A stretch of 64,000 bases of DNA from Diploptera punctata. Taxonomy: Eukaryota; Arthropoda; Insecta; Blattodea; Blaberidae. Below the pieces are notes generated by a model. That model had not been told where the DNA came from. It worked only from the letters and a program-made list of their open reading frames with translations, and did not search any database. The DNA lies in contig JASPKZ010004955.1 of the NCBI GenBank assembly GCA_030220185.1, positions 434,001 to 498,000 on the forward strand, read 5' to 3'. A program made the position numbers and the translations under genes. The number at the start of each line of letters is the position of its first letter. The stretch's first letter is position 1. Below are positions 23,544 to 34,660 of the stretch, piece by piece.

Positions 23544-24190
23544 GTTATGTGGGTGAATAACCGCACACTACATTTGTCGGTGCACCAAATAGTAATTAGC
23601 GTTGTTTCCTCTGTAGTGGACTGAGTGCACCGAATCCATAGGTGCTGGGTGTGATCAAAAGAATGTACTACGTGGCGATACAATAACAACACGTTTGTAG
23701 TTTGAAATATAAACAATACTTTATTGAGATGAATACTTAGCTTCACTTGATTGTGCTGAGGTCTCGTTGTGTAGACCGTAGTTGATGCTTGTGTGTCCCG
23801 CTTTGTGAGCGAGACGTGATGTGATGTGGTCCGACTAGAGACCGACGTGAAAGGTGATGTGGTCAGCTTGGTGACCGTAGTGATTGTGATGTGGTCAGCT
23901 TGACGACCGAAGTGATAGTGCGATGTGGTCGGCTTGGCGACCGAACTGATTGTGTGATGTGGTCAGCTTGACGACCGAAACGATTGTGTAGTGATGTGGT
24001 CAGCTTGGCGACCGAAGTGATAGTGATAGAGTGTGAGCGTCCACGATAGGATCGCGTGACTACAGCGTTGCAACATGTAGACAAAGATTGCTGTAGCATA
24101 CATAGATGCCAGACTTAACACATCAAGGAGTGTAGTCGAAACACTCCGAGAATAAACCAAGGAGGCTAGAATCAACCAAAATGAAATGAA
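23544..24190. mobile_element. 647-bp insertion with 6-bp target duplication and a minisatellite
   Basis: This interrupts the endonuclease of RTE copy 4 between two copies of ACAATT (23538-23543 and 24191-24196). Read on the minus strand, the ends approach TGTT...AACA, and an AATAAAG motif lies near the 3' side, so a small solo LTR is possible. The target length and exact ends are ambiguous because of the shared ACA. No inverted repeats and no coding sequence are present. Confidence 0.6.
23823..24026. repeat. 33-bp minisatellite, six units
   Basis: Units starting GATGTGGTC begin at 23823, 23855, 23888, 23922, 23956 and 23993 (spacing 32-37). Each contains an AGCTTG(G/A)CGACCGAA-type core and an AGTGATAGTG-like end. 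It lies wholly inside the 647-bp insertion. Confidence 0.9.
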
Positions 24191-24574
24191 ACAATTTTCA
24201 TATGATATCGTGAAAGGCTATCAAATAAGCATTCTAATTCTTCATAGAACTCATCCTTGATCTTGTCATCTTAATCTTCTGTAGGGGCATGTACATTTAC
24301 AATTTTGAAATCCTATCGTTTACCCTTTAAAATTATGTATGATATTCTATCACTAACAAACTTAATATCTCGGATAGCGGATAGGATCCTCCTTCTGACT
24401 AAAAAAACCCGTTCCAGATGCAGGTCTTTCTGCACCCCATGGTATAATGCAAAGCTTCCTGATTGCTGACTACCTTCTCCTGGCCACCTAACTTCCTGTA
24501 AAGCGACTATATCAAAAGGCGATTTATCTAATTCCCGCGTTAATATCTCTAATGCCCAGCTATTGTATAAAGTC

Positions 24575-25753
24575 TGTAACGGGTAGATGGCGGGTAGTGC
24601 AAAGTTTTATCTCTCAGGGTTGTGGATTTCCGTCGTGGGAATGAAGCGAGGAGCGAACCAAGGACTCTAAGTACAATTAAGGAGGCTTTCCAAGACATAC
24701 ACTGATGTCAATATAATATATTTATTAATAAAGTGAAGCACATGGGCGATCAATTGTTACACTGTTCACATACACTATCTGTCGTATGGATATATTCTCA
24801 ATTAATGGTATTCCGGTATTATTACTTCGGAAATTACAGGTGCTAATAGCGGTCAACACGGGGCCGATTTCATTAATATAATGGCGAATCTATCGCATTT
24901 TAAACTATTAATTAATAACTGGTCTTCACTCGACCTATTGAAATATATTCTGTGGATATAACACACGAATATTACGAATATCAGCACACTGATGCTTTTA
25001 GATTAACTTCAATTTGCCGTTAATTTCCGGCTATCACTTTCCTAAGCGGCTAATAGGTCACTCGCCTGCTACCGGCGATATACGTGCCCGCACTGCCACG
25101 GGACTCGCTCAACAATACTCCACTCCACTCGGGAGTCCTACCCAGAGTACTCTCTCATTACTTGGAATATATCTATATTCCTTCCAAAACGAATATTCTG
25201 ATTGGCTGGAACATACAATCAACATATATAAAAAACACCTTACTCACAGAATAACGCCCTTAATATTTAATTATGAACTCTAATTGGACATTAAAGTCCC
25301 CACTCTACTTAAACATGAATCTCAGGGAAATCATTGGTCCCGTATTTCCATGGTGTGTTTTTCACACGGCTCATGAGTAGTTAGATTCAACTTACAATAG
25401 TCAGCTAACGAGGCCGGAAGTCAGTCATTAATTTAAACAAAACAGATGGACATCGGTTTTGCTACTGTCTCCATCCCTAGCACCGAAGAGTGACCGTCAT
25501 TTCCTAGTCTCAAGCAGTGAGACCTTATACAAAATATATACCAATTCGCTCCGGTTGTAAAACAATTTAAGCTACGCAGTGTTGGTTTTGAATTTGATGT
25601 ACAAAGACAGAAATGTCTTCTTTGATATTTACTCAAGCGTAACAAATTAAGTAAAAGGTTCTCAAGAGACCTTTGGGTGTAACTAGATTTTAGTTGGGCC
25701 CGTTTATATGTGTCAATTAAGAAAAGCTAATTACCACAGATAATTCAGCCACA
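24575..25753. mobile_element. Solo LTR (about 1.18 kb) in RTE copy 4
   Basis: The insert starts TGTAACGGG and ends GCCACA (TG...CA) and is flanked by the 4-bp repeat AGTC (24571-24574 and 25754-25757). It sits between the first residues of the RTE endonuclease ('TWNVRT') and the continuation ('NSWALEILTREL'). No gag-pol is present. An AATAAA motif occurs at 24727-24732. The termini and the 4-bp duplication suit a Ty3/Gypsy-type LTR left by recombination between two LTRs. Orientation is not certain. Confidence 0.85.
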
Positions 25754-26082
25754 AGTCCTAACATTCCATGTTCCTAGGAACATGTCCCTGTGTTTGAGCC
25801 TTTGGTATGGGTTCCCCGTCCCCGTCCGGAGAACCGAATGCGGTACTATTTTACCTCCGGAAAATTTTACCCGAGTTGAACACATGTCCGCATTTCTTGA
25901 CGGTTGTATTTTTACGGTGAAAGATCGTCACTCTTTCGACCAAGGTACTTTTTTCTTCTGGCTTATCACCTTCGACCAGTCCGGCATGGGTAACCCTATC
26001 GGCAGCAATGCTACCGCCGGCATAGCTCTCAGGATCATTTAAGCACGCAAACCACTCCACCACGACAAGGTAAAGATACCAC

Positions 26083-26340
26083 GAAGAGGGATGATATCTG
26101 CAGCAATTCTACACAATATAGGCCATGTGTACGAGAGAGTGGACACGACCAAACTACGAGATGAGGCACATCCTAACACGATACGCAATCCATGGCTTTC
26201 GCCACAAGGTTTGTAGCACGAAGAGATTTCACGAGCCAAACCAAGAAAGCATATGCGCACTGTGTAACGATCCATGTGAACGATATCACGTCGAAAAATA
26301 TACAGAAATGCACTATCTTTTAATAAGTTTTGCTTAAACT
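26083..26340 (+). pseudogene. LINE-C, 3' portion (C-terminal zinc-finger end)
   Basis: This is the continuation of 18710-19817 after RTE copy 4. The translation runs 'RRRGMISAAILHN...' and ends with 'ICALCNDPCERYHVEKYTEMH', a CCHH-like C-terminal motif found in several LINE clades. The 14-bp duplication marks the junction. The first 14 bases are the second copy of the duplicated target. Confidence 0.85.
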
Positions 26341-26415
26341 AAATGACCAATCTTTTGCACATTTGTGCGCATTTACTTTCATTCATTATAATTTAATAAA
26401 TTAATGGATTGCATT

Positions 26416-26468
26416 GTGTGTGTGTGTGTGAGTGTGTGAGTATATATATATATATATATATATATATA
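26416..26468. repeat. (TG)n(TA)n microsatellite
   Basis: A GT run followed by a TA run, directly upstream of repeat E copy 1. Confidence 0.9.
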
Positions 26469-26497
26469 ACCTACAATTATTTATTTATTTACAATAT

Positions 26498-28215
26498 TTA
26501 ACTCATGCCCCAAATGGGAGTCAATGACCAATCATGTTTCAATGAATTTTGTTTTACAACCAATGACAGTCGTGTTTCACCTCGTTCTTTATCGATTTCT
26601 CTTTGCCAGCTCCCACTTTAGTGATGAACAAAGCACCTCCTTTTTAATATTCTGAACATGTCAGCGCATTAATTTGCAGTGACTGACTGTCCAACAAATA
26701 CATTGAATATAGCAAATAATGAACAGATTCCTTCGAACTACACATCTAATAACCGTGTGTTCAATAATTGTGTTTTTAAATAATGATTTTACTGAGTTCG
26801 TTCCTAAAAAAATAAATTAATAACTTACAATGTTGATTATAATATACAGTTTGATGTGTTTCACTTTTTCTCCACTGTGGTACATTCTTACAATATTGCT
26901 ATCCTATTTGGAAATAAATAATATGATGATATTATATAGAATTTAATATCCCGACATATATAGGATTTATAGACTATGATAAAGCTTTTGATGTGGTAAA
27001 TATAAGTCAATTATGGGATATAATGAGAAATAAAGGTATTCCACAACATTTGATTATGGCTATACAAAGTATATATGTAAATAATAAAATTGTAATAGAC
27101 ATGGATTTTAAATCTAAACAACAAAAAATGGTAATAATAAATCATGGTGTCAGACAAGGATGTCCTTTATCACCTTCTCTTTTTAATTTATATGTAGATG
27201 AAGTTATATTAAAGTGTCAGATTAATTTAAATAAACATTTTAAAATAAATAATAAACTGCTGGATACAATATTATTTGCCGACGATCAAGTAGTGATTCC
27301 CATTCAGAAGATGATTTACAAATAGCTATTTTTAATTTGGAAAAATCAAGTGCCAATTACAATTAAACAAATTTCAAAGAATAAAACTAAAATGTTAGAA
27401 TTTAAAGGACATGATATCTTAAGAGCAAAAATAGTAATTGATAATACAATTTTAGAGCAAGTGAACAGTTTTAAATATCTAGGTTTCAATTTATCATATG
27501 TTAAAATTGAAGATATTAATGACAAAATAAATAAATTTAATCTAATGTGTGGCACTATTAAAAGAACCCTTAAAACACAAGAAAAGGAACAAAAATAGTA
27601 TTTTATAAAGTAATGGCTGTTCCTGTCTTGATGTATGGTTCAGAATGTTGGGGACGATCACTAAAAGACAAGAACAAAGATTGGAAGCAGCTGAGATGAG
27701 ATTTTTAAGAAATATAGCAGGATATATTCTGCTGGATAAGAAAAGAAATGAAGATGATCTAAGAAAGGAGCTAAATATTTTCAAACTTACAGACCGAATA
27801 ATTAAATATAGGAACGACTGGAAAGAACATATTGATAGAACGCCAGAAGGAAGATTTCCAGAATTATTGCTAAATTATGAACCGCATGGAAAGAGAAATG
27901 TTGGACGCCCACACAAAAGATGGTCTGAACAATTTTAACAATTTCTAGCTTTCATGAATCCGGAACGAGCCAACAGGCTTAATCCCTGAATGATGATGTT
28001 GATGATGATGATGATGATGATAATATTAATATGATCAAGTTGCAGTGAATTTGAAACATAACCACACATTTCTGATTTGTTTTCAAACGTTACGATTTAC
28101 GTATATAAATATTTTAAAATACTGGTAATTATATTTAAATAATAATTTTTGAGTAAACAGCTTAATTTTATTCGTTGAATAGTCCTAACAAATGCCACTC
28201 TTGATTTCCAAATCA
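26498..28215 (+). repeat. Unclassified repeat E, copy 1, split by LINE-B
   Basis: It starts TATTTAACTCATGCCCCAAAT and ends near ...GACATTACTTATGA. Copies are at 31321-31762 and 61858-62533. It is interrupted at 26928-28026 by LINE-B with the 9-bp repeat TAATATGAT (26919-26927 and 28027-28035) on both sides. It is non-coding, with no inverted terminal repeats that I can see. Class unknown. Confidence 0.75.
26928..28026 (+). mobile_element. LINE-B copy b, 5'-truncated, RT to 3' end
   Basis: It encodes an RT from 'GFIDYDKAFDVV' through 'GVRQGCPLSPSLFNLY' and the active site 'FADDQVV' (about 27275-27295). After frameshifts it continues with the thumb and C-terminal region ('MRFLRNIAGYILLDKKRNEDDL', 'HGKRNVGRPHKRW', 27645-27938). 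The 3' end is an ATG-type microsatellite (about 27983-28015). Flanking 9-bp repeats show it inserted into repeat E. The frameshift just after FADD is shared with the fragment at 17989-18415. A second frame change lies near 27340 and a stop at 27597. Confidence 0.88.
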
Positions 28216-28433
28216 CTCGTGACATTACTTATGAAAATGCAGTGAACATTTTGATTGCTTGAGCCACAAATAAGGTCTGCTTGTCTCATGTAAGTGCTGG
28301 TATATAAATATATGTAAAAAGTTTAGAAATTAGTAACTTCATAATATTTTTGTGTCATTATTTTCGTATTTTCCATATTTTGTTTTTACGACCTCATTTT
28401 TTGATAAAATTTTCTTCATAAAATTCCTTGTTC
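28216..28433. other. AT-rich, nothing recognised
   Basis: No shared repeat or coding sequence was seen. Confidence 0.4.
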
Positions 28434-29985
28434 TAGTCATCAATATAGGGAGTAAGTCTGCTTACTAATTTATTTGTTAGAATGTTGTACGAAGTTGAAA
28501 GTTATGAGATGCCCTGTAGTTGTTGCAATCAGTTTTATCTCCTTTCTTATAGATTGGTACAATAATCGATTCTATCCATTCATTTTGAAGAGCTTTTTCC
28601 CAAATCATGCTAAGCAACCGACGTTTCTTGACCATCAAATTTTCTTCCCTGATTTTATCAGTTCTGCTGGGATTCCATCTGAACCTGATACATCTTCAAT
28701 TTTTCTATCGCCATTTGAATCTCTAATGCACTTGGTTCTGTGACTAGCAGTTCTGCTGTCTAAATTACCAGCATTTCTGCTGTCTAAATCGTCCTCTTCA
28801 GTATCCTGTTCTGCATGCACATTTAATAGCTGATTAAAGTAACTTTTCAATCTATTTAATATACTCCTGGAATCTGCAATCATATCACCGTTGCCATATT
28901 CCTAATGATTGTTCTAGCCTGAAACCCTTTCTTTTGTATCCCAATTCCCTGATATAAATCTTTGATATTCCTATTTTTCGCATTCACTTCAAGATCACTA
29001 ATCTTCTCTCTCAAATATTCCCTCTTTTTACTCTTTAATAATTTGGTAGTTTCCCGTCTAATACTACCCATTCCCCCCCCCCTAAATTTACTTCATTTGG
29101 CTTGTGTAACCAATTCATTGTTTTAGCTTCCTTTTCCTTACAATGTTGGCACATTCCTCATGAAACCATTTCTAGTTTTACATCATTTTAAGTAACCAAT
29201 GTTTTCTGATGCTGGGAATTTAATAGTATCTCTTATAGCCTCCCAGTCTTTATTTATATCAGTTTCTTCCTCGGTAGCCTCATTCTCATCTGAAGATTCC
29301 AGTATTTCAAATCTATTGGCAATTTGATTTGGTATTCTTGCCCAGTTCATAATTTCTAAAGTTTTTCAATTCAAAATTTTAAGAATCATCTTTAGCGTTT
29401 GTTCCTCTAATGAGCGATAACTATTGTCATATTTTCACCCTGACCAGATGATGATACAGCGCCAGCGTTTGTCCACTAATATATATTCAATCTGGTTTTG
29501 AGTTTCGTCATCTGGAGACGTCCAGATGTATTTATGAATAGCCTTATGCTGGAATGTTGTGCTCTTAACAATAAGATTCTTTGACAAAGGTGACAAACTC
29601 CATTGTCGTTACTATCTTCATGAAGAGTGAATTTACCTATTGTTGGCCTGAATATATCTTCCCGCCCCAGTTTTTCAGTAAGATTTAGATCACAATTTTC
29701 ATATATATCGTGAAAGACGCATTCTAATTATTCACACAACTCATCTTTGATTTTGTCATCCTTATCTTCTGTGGTACATTTACGATTACAAAATCGTATT
29801 GTTTACCCTTTAGAATTATATATGATGCTATCGATCGCTGACAAACTTAGTATCTCGGCTTAACGACTTCTCCGGCATGGATAATTCTTTCAGCAGCAAT
29901 GCTACAGCCGCCGGCATAGTTCTCGGAGTCTTTCAAGCACGCAAGCCACTCCACCACGACAAGATGAAGATACCATGGAGGGCTT
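28434..29985 (-). mobile_element. RTE-like LINE copy 5 (RT start, linker, endonuclease, 5' leader)
   Basis: This starts abruptly in the RT, with no tail, and covers the linker, the C-terminal two thirds of the endonuclease, and then directly the 5' leader (29861-29985), which matches 25965-26082. The N-terminal part of the endonuclease is deleted. Stops and indels are frequent. Loss of the 3' end rather than the 5' end is unusual for a LINE and points to a later deletion. Confidence 0.82.
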
Positions 29986-30269
29986 AATGTTATTTTACAT
30001 TCCATAGGAATTCCTTTTCTTACGATTTTTATGCACTGAAAAAAAAACACCACTACTCCTACAACTACTACTACTATGGTCTGGTGTGAGCTCGCGGATC
30101 TGCAATCCAGGGCGAACATGATTATCTTAATTCATCTCATATATCTGCAAGATGAGATAAATTTTTAACATTTTCTGGTGTTGTTAATAGTGTTATTAAA
30201 TACCGTTTAAGGTCAGTGAATTATTTCTTATCATAATAATCCTAGATTAGAGTCCCCAAGTAGGAAGAT
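29986..30269. other. Nothing recognised
   Basis: AT-rich, with a short ACT-rich stretch near 30050-30075. No shared repeat. Confidence 0.4.
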
Positions 30270-30500
30270 ATTTTTTTATGAAATTTCGGTTACTATGGGA
30301 CTGTTACCCACCCACCGTAGTGAGAAATTTGATTAGCTACAATAAGTAGCCAGGTTGGGAATACAAGCTACAACAGCCTGGAGGACATGCTGACCACATA
30401 TCATATTTACACTGGGTGGTTTAACGTCCATTTCTGTGATTAACACGTGGATATGAGGCCAGCAACTGGATTGTAGGTCAAGGACCTTCTAAGCCTTTCG
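30270..30500 (+). mobile_element. SINE-F fragment (body)
   Basis: This matches the reverse complement of 59100-59330: ATTTCGGT...GGGAC, GCTACAATAAGTAGCC, GACATGCTGACCACAT, GTGGATATGAGGCCAGCA. The tRNA-like head is absent. Confidence 0.7.
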
Positions 30501-30504
30501 TGGC

Positions 30505-30674
30505 ATGGAGAGAGAGTGAGAGAGAGAGAAAGAGTGATATAGAGATAGATAAAGAGAGAGGGGGAGGGAGGGAGGGGGAGAGATATATATAGAGGGAGAG
30601 AAAGAGAGAGAGAGAAAGATAGAGAGATATATAGATAGATGTATAGATAGAGATAGGTAGACATAAATAGATAC

Positions 30675-30730
<56 letters not shown>

Positions 30731-30762
30731 TGATATATAGATATAGAGATAGAGAGAGATTA

Positions 30763-30793
<31 letters not shown>

Positions 30794-30822
30794 TTGATAT
30801 ATAGATATAGAGATAGAGAGAG

Positions 30823-30907
<85 letters not shown>

Positions 30908-30945
30908 TGTACGGAGGGGGCGTGAAGGGTGAGAGAGAGGGAGAG
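30505..30945. repeat. (GA)n/(TA)n compound microsatellite
   Basis: About 440 bp of alternating GA-rich and TA-rich tracts, ending in a long TA run (about 30826-30868) and a GA run (about 30869-30904). It follows SINE-F directly, as a microsatellite tail might. Confidence 0.9.
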
Positions 30946-31320
30946 AGATAATCTGAAGATTTTCTGACCCATAAAAGAACTTCAAGCCTAAATTAGTGCC
31001 TCTGAGAAAAAAATAACTGTCTACCCATCCAAGTAGTGGCTCCATACCTTAGTTGCCAACTAGATGTCTCATATACAGACCATATGTCACTCAATATGCA
31101 TAACTAAACTAGGTTGGTGAAGAAACTCCCGCTAGGGAGGCAGCCATGTCTCCACGTGGGACGTATGGGGATATTAAAATAGATATTTCTGCATATTAAT
31201 TTGGTCATGTTTAAATGTTAAATTATACTAATAGGGAGCCAAAGAAATCTGGTAATCTGCCATAAAATAACTAAATCACTATAGCAATGCAGCGTACTTT
31301 ATAATGTTAAAACATTTATT

Positions 31321-31762
31321 CAGACTATTTAACTCATGCCCCAAATGGCAGTCAATGACCAATCACATTTCAATGAATTTTGATTTACAACCAACCACAG
31401 TAGTTTTTTTACCTCGATTTTATCACTTTCATTTCACCAAGTGGCTCTCAGATTGTATATATAGTGCACGAATGTAACCAGATTCTGCTTGCGAGATATA
31501 ATAGAAAAACATTCATAGGAATTGATTATACCATAAAAAAACCACTGTTTGCACTTTCTTAAACGTATTATTTCCCAGGAATTAACGTTGCAGAAAAATA
31601 TAATTGACATATTTACATCAAAGGACATCAGAAATTAATTAATATTTTCTATTTGGCAATAAATATGATCCGGTTGCAGTGATGAACAAATTAAGCAACG
31701 TTTCTCACTTGTTTTCAAAAATCGCTGTTTACATTAAATAGTGGCACTACTTATGATAAAAC
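31321..31762 (+). repeat. Unclassified repeat E, copy 2 (internally deleted)
   Basis: It begins TATTTAACTCATGCCCC, contains the TATACCATAAAAAAACCACTG segment in diverged form, and ends AGTGGCACTACTTATGATAA. It lacks several blocks found in the other copies. Confidence 0.7.
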
Positions 31763-32334
31763 AAATCCACATAGGCCTAACCAATTTTAAAGTGATTCAG
31801 GAAGAAAAGTGATTTGAAGTACAGTACTGTCAACATGATTCAAGTCCTAGCTCGGAACTTTTTTCTTAATTATACGTTAATCCAACTAGTGCATAGTTGT
31901 CACCATGTTTAAAATTGTAATTGTTTACCCAATGTTTGCATCCAAATCTAATAAATATTGATGCTGATTAATTTTGAAAACAGCAAGTGAAGGCTAGGAT
32001 TCCTGACATTGGCATTTGCTTCATACTAATTGCCATTTATTTGGGTCAAAAGTTTTGACCCTGGCATCGTGTTAAGGGCTAATTTGCAGCCCCACTGACT
32101 ATCAAGGATACTTACGTGATTTTGCTAATGGACCGATATATGTAGGGATTTATATACGTATTCATGAATAGTTAATATTACACGACAACATGCTAATGTT
32201 TATGTTTTATTATAATAGTGTTTACATGAAAAGTTACCAGAAATGACTATTATACAGAACGCTTAATATAATTTGTTTCTTTTTATGGCATGAGAAATTA
32301 CAATCTTCTTGAAAAATGAATTTACTTATAATAT
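31763..32334. other. AT-rich, nothing recognised
   Basis: No coding sequence or shared repeat was seen. Confidence 0.45.
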
Positions 32335-32495
32335 TTTCCCATCTCAACTTTTGCATTTAAATCTTCCAGGACAATGATTATATCGCAATATGCATTCTAC
32401 TTCTTCATTGAACTCGTCCTTGATCTCGCAATTCTTTCTTCAGTAGGACCATCTGCATTTACAATTACAAAATCCTATAAATTCTATTGGGCGAA
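32335..32495 (-). mobile_element. RTE endonuclease relic
   Basis: This resembles 23530-23510 plus 24197-24320 of RTE copy 4 without its insert: CAACTTTTGCATTTAAATC, then ATTCTACTTCTTCATTGAAC and TTTACAATTACAAAATCCTAT. It is a small, old, dead fragment. Confidence 0.6.
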
Positions 32496-33281
32496 GTGCA
32501 TTATTTCACATTTTAAAATATTCTTTTAAAACGGTCAATATTTTAAAAGTTTCGAACAATAAAATTTTATATTATAAATTGTTTTAAAAGATAGTCTGTG
32601 TTGACTGGAAAAAATCTCATAACACAAAACAACCACGATGAAGGACTCTATCTCTGTCTTAAGAAATCATCTATATGGCCAGCCTCAATTAGGGTATTTG
32701 GAGTGGTTAAGACATATTTGTTTTTCGATACTTATACATATTTCAGGGTATGGTAATTTTTTTACACATTTCAGAAAATATCTTTACATAACGGAATTAT
32801 TTATTTTACAGCATTACTTTCTTTATTGCTGAGCCTCCGCTTGGCATTGCCAATCAATCAACCACAACATATCTGGTCTAGACAATTTGTAGAGTTACAG
32901 TCTTACTAATAAAAATCTCTTATACAGGCTTTAATCAGTTGTTTAGTTATACAATGTATAAGCCTTATATAGATCGTGTATAATTTCCTTACTAATAAAC
33001 GTTGTACAGGAGCTATATAACAACACAATCCTTTATACACAACATGTCGCATATTCGTCATTATGACGTTAGAACATATTACGCGCAATTTGTAACGGAA
33101 AGAAAACAACATCAACATGTGATTAACAGTGTAAGAAATGAGTCTGGATAAGAATTAATACAGATTCCCTAATTGGGGAAGTAGGAAAAAATAAGTGTTT
33201 TTTTAATTTATTTACATTTTTCTTTATTAGGCTATGTCAAATACATCGTGGAATATGTTTCACAGATAATTTGCTGCCATC
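32496..33281. other. AT-rich, nothing recognised
   Basis: Short open frames only. The TACAG/TATA motifs around 32930-33010 are partly repetitive but not identifiable. Confidence 0.4.
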
Positions 33282-34655
33282 TTACTTACTTATTCACTCA
33301 CTGGCACCAAAGAACCCGTAGGTTCATGGCCGCGCGGACATAAGCTCTCCATACACCCCTATCCTGAGCTAATGATTTCCAATCAATCCCTGTATAATCT
33401 ACTTCCCTCAAATCATATTAATGTTATTCTCCTATCTCATTCCATGCACGTCTTTCATTCCACATACGCGCAACATGTCCTGCCCATCGCAGTCTACTTA
33501 ACTGTTCTTATATCCGGCTTCCTATAAATACCATGTAGTTCATAGTTATGTAGTCTTGTCCATTCATCTGTCCGTTCATCTCTTTTGGTCCAAACATTTC
33601 CCTAAGAACTTTATTCTCAAATACTCGTAATCTCCTTTTCTCCCTTAAAGTAAGAGTCCATGTTTCGCATCCATATAATATCCATCCATAGTAATTCTGT
33701 CCGAAGGCAGGTCCTTCACTGCAATCATAGCATTTTCATGCTATGCTTGCAGCTTTACTATGGAATTGTGTAGGTGTGGTAGCTTCCCGTTGCTTTCCAC
33801 ACCGGTGAAGGATGATGATGATAATGATAATGGTAAGGATGATAATGATAAGGATGATGGCCATATGATTTCGGGGACCGTTTGGGCCTTAAAGTTTTCC
33901 TGACATTTGTCTTACAGGTGAGGAAAAACCCCGATAAAAACCTCACCCAGAAAAACTTCCCCGACCGGGAATCGAACCCGGGCCCGCTGCGTGACAAGGC
34001 AGCACGCTACCTCGAGACCACAGCGGTGGACCCGTATAATATAACAGGTAGAATAATAGTTTTATATATTTTCAGCTTAACGTTTTTTGAAAGGAGTTGG
34101 GACATCAAGAGTCTCTGCAATGCATAATAGCACGTATTTCCAGAATTGAGCCTATGTTTAATTTCTTTGTGCATCTCATTCCTATTTGTGATTATTGTTC
34201 CTAGGTATTTGAATTCAGCCACTTCCTCAAAATTTCCCTCATTTATCATTAGCTGTCCATTTCCATTATATAATGTATTTCTACGTGTGACCATATATTT
34301 AGTTTTATTGATATTTACTTCCAGTCCTAATTTCTTAGTGTTATTCAGTAGTGTGTGCGTGTTGTCCTTTAGTATCTCCTCACTATCGGCCAATAATCCT
34401 GTAAAGATTTGATGGCATGCTCTAGTACAAAATTAAATAGTAGAGGAGATAGTGCATCTCCTTGCTTCAACCCATTCTGGATTTCAAAGTGTCCGGAAAC
34501 TGTTTGCCTACACGCACCCTATTCTTTGTGCCATTTAGACACATTCGTATAGGGGCCTAAGTCTAACTAACTTTTTAGGAATTCCGAACTCCAGCAGGAT
34601 ATTATATAACTTCTCCCTCTTAATTGAATCGTATGCTTTTTTGAAGTCTACATAT
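33282..34655 (-). mobile_element. RTE-like LINE copy 6, split by a SINE
   Basis: It has the tail complement of GTAA repeats at 33282-33300 and the RT C-terminal half on the minus strand up to the 'DFKKAYDS' region at about 34655, where it is 5'-truncated. It is interrupted by SINE-D (33682-34031). The reading frame is damaged, with a deletion near 34395 that removes the YADD region. Confidence 0.88.
33682..34031 (-). mobile_element. SINE-D (tRNA-Asp-like head), in RTE copy 6
   Basis: The flanking repeat is CCATATAATAT (33671-33681) / CCGTATAATAT (34032-34042), 10 of 11 identical, and it restores the LINE when one copy is removed. On the minus strand the head reads TGGTCTCGAGGTAGCG (A box), a TGTCACGC anticodon-loop region like tRNA-Asp, and GGGTTCGATTCCCGG (B box). 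The conserved body follows, then GAT/AAT-rich repeats and the ATTACTATGGATGG end. Other copies are at 60598-60921 and 61723-62700. Confidence 0.9.
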
Positions 34656-34660
34656 TATAG

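Larger units (their letters stand above)
19818..26082 (-). mobile_element. RTE-like LINE copy 4, full length, with three nested insertions
   Basis: The target LINE-C is interrupted here and the 14-bp direct repeat GAAGAGGGATGATA flanks the insert (19804-19817 and 26083-26096). The tail (19818 onward) is the complement of GTAA repeats. The 5' end at 26082 matches the 5' leader also seen at about 29861-29985. The leader gives 'VEWFACLNDPESYAGG'. Then the endonuclease starts near 25770, continues at 24570-24197 ('FDIVALQEVRWPGEG') and at 23537-22900 ('DFNAKVGREDIF', 'YTWTSPDGENRDQIDHVL', 'NSDHRLVRVK'), followed by the linker and RT (21300-19978, YADD near 20560). Without the inserts (element D, the 23544-24190 insert, the solo LTR) it is about 3.2 kb. 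Frameshifts and a deletion near 20395 kill it. Confidence 0.92.

Noticed and set aside
23823..24026. CRISPR-like array
   Set aside because: Units are contiguous with no unique spacers. This is a eukaryotic minisatellite inside a transposable element.
23863..24175. Thr/Arg/Ser-rich ORFs
   Set aside because: Translations of the 33-bp minisatellite.
25014..25283. 89-codon ORF
   Set aside because: Falls entirely inside the solo LTR. No gag or pol similarity.
33758..34127. ORFs with a 'DRESNPGPLRDKAARYLETTAVD' motif
   Set aside because: This protein-like motif is a known type of artefact from translating an insect SINE. Here it is SINE-D.
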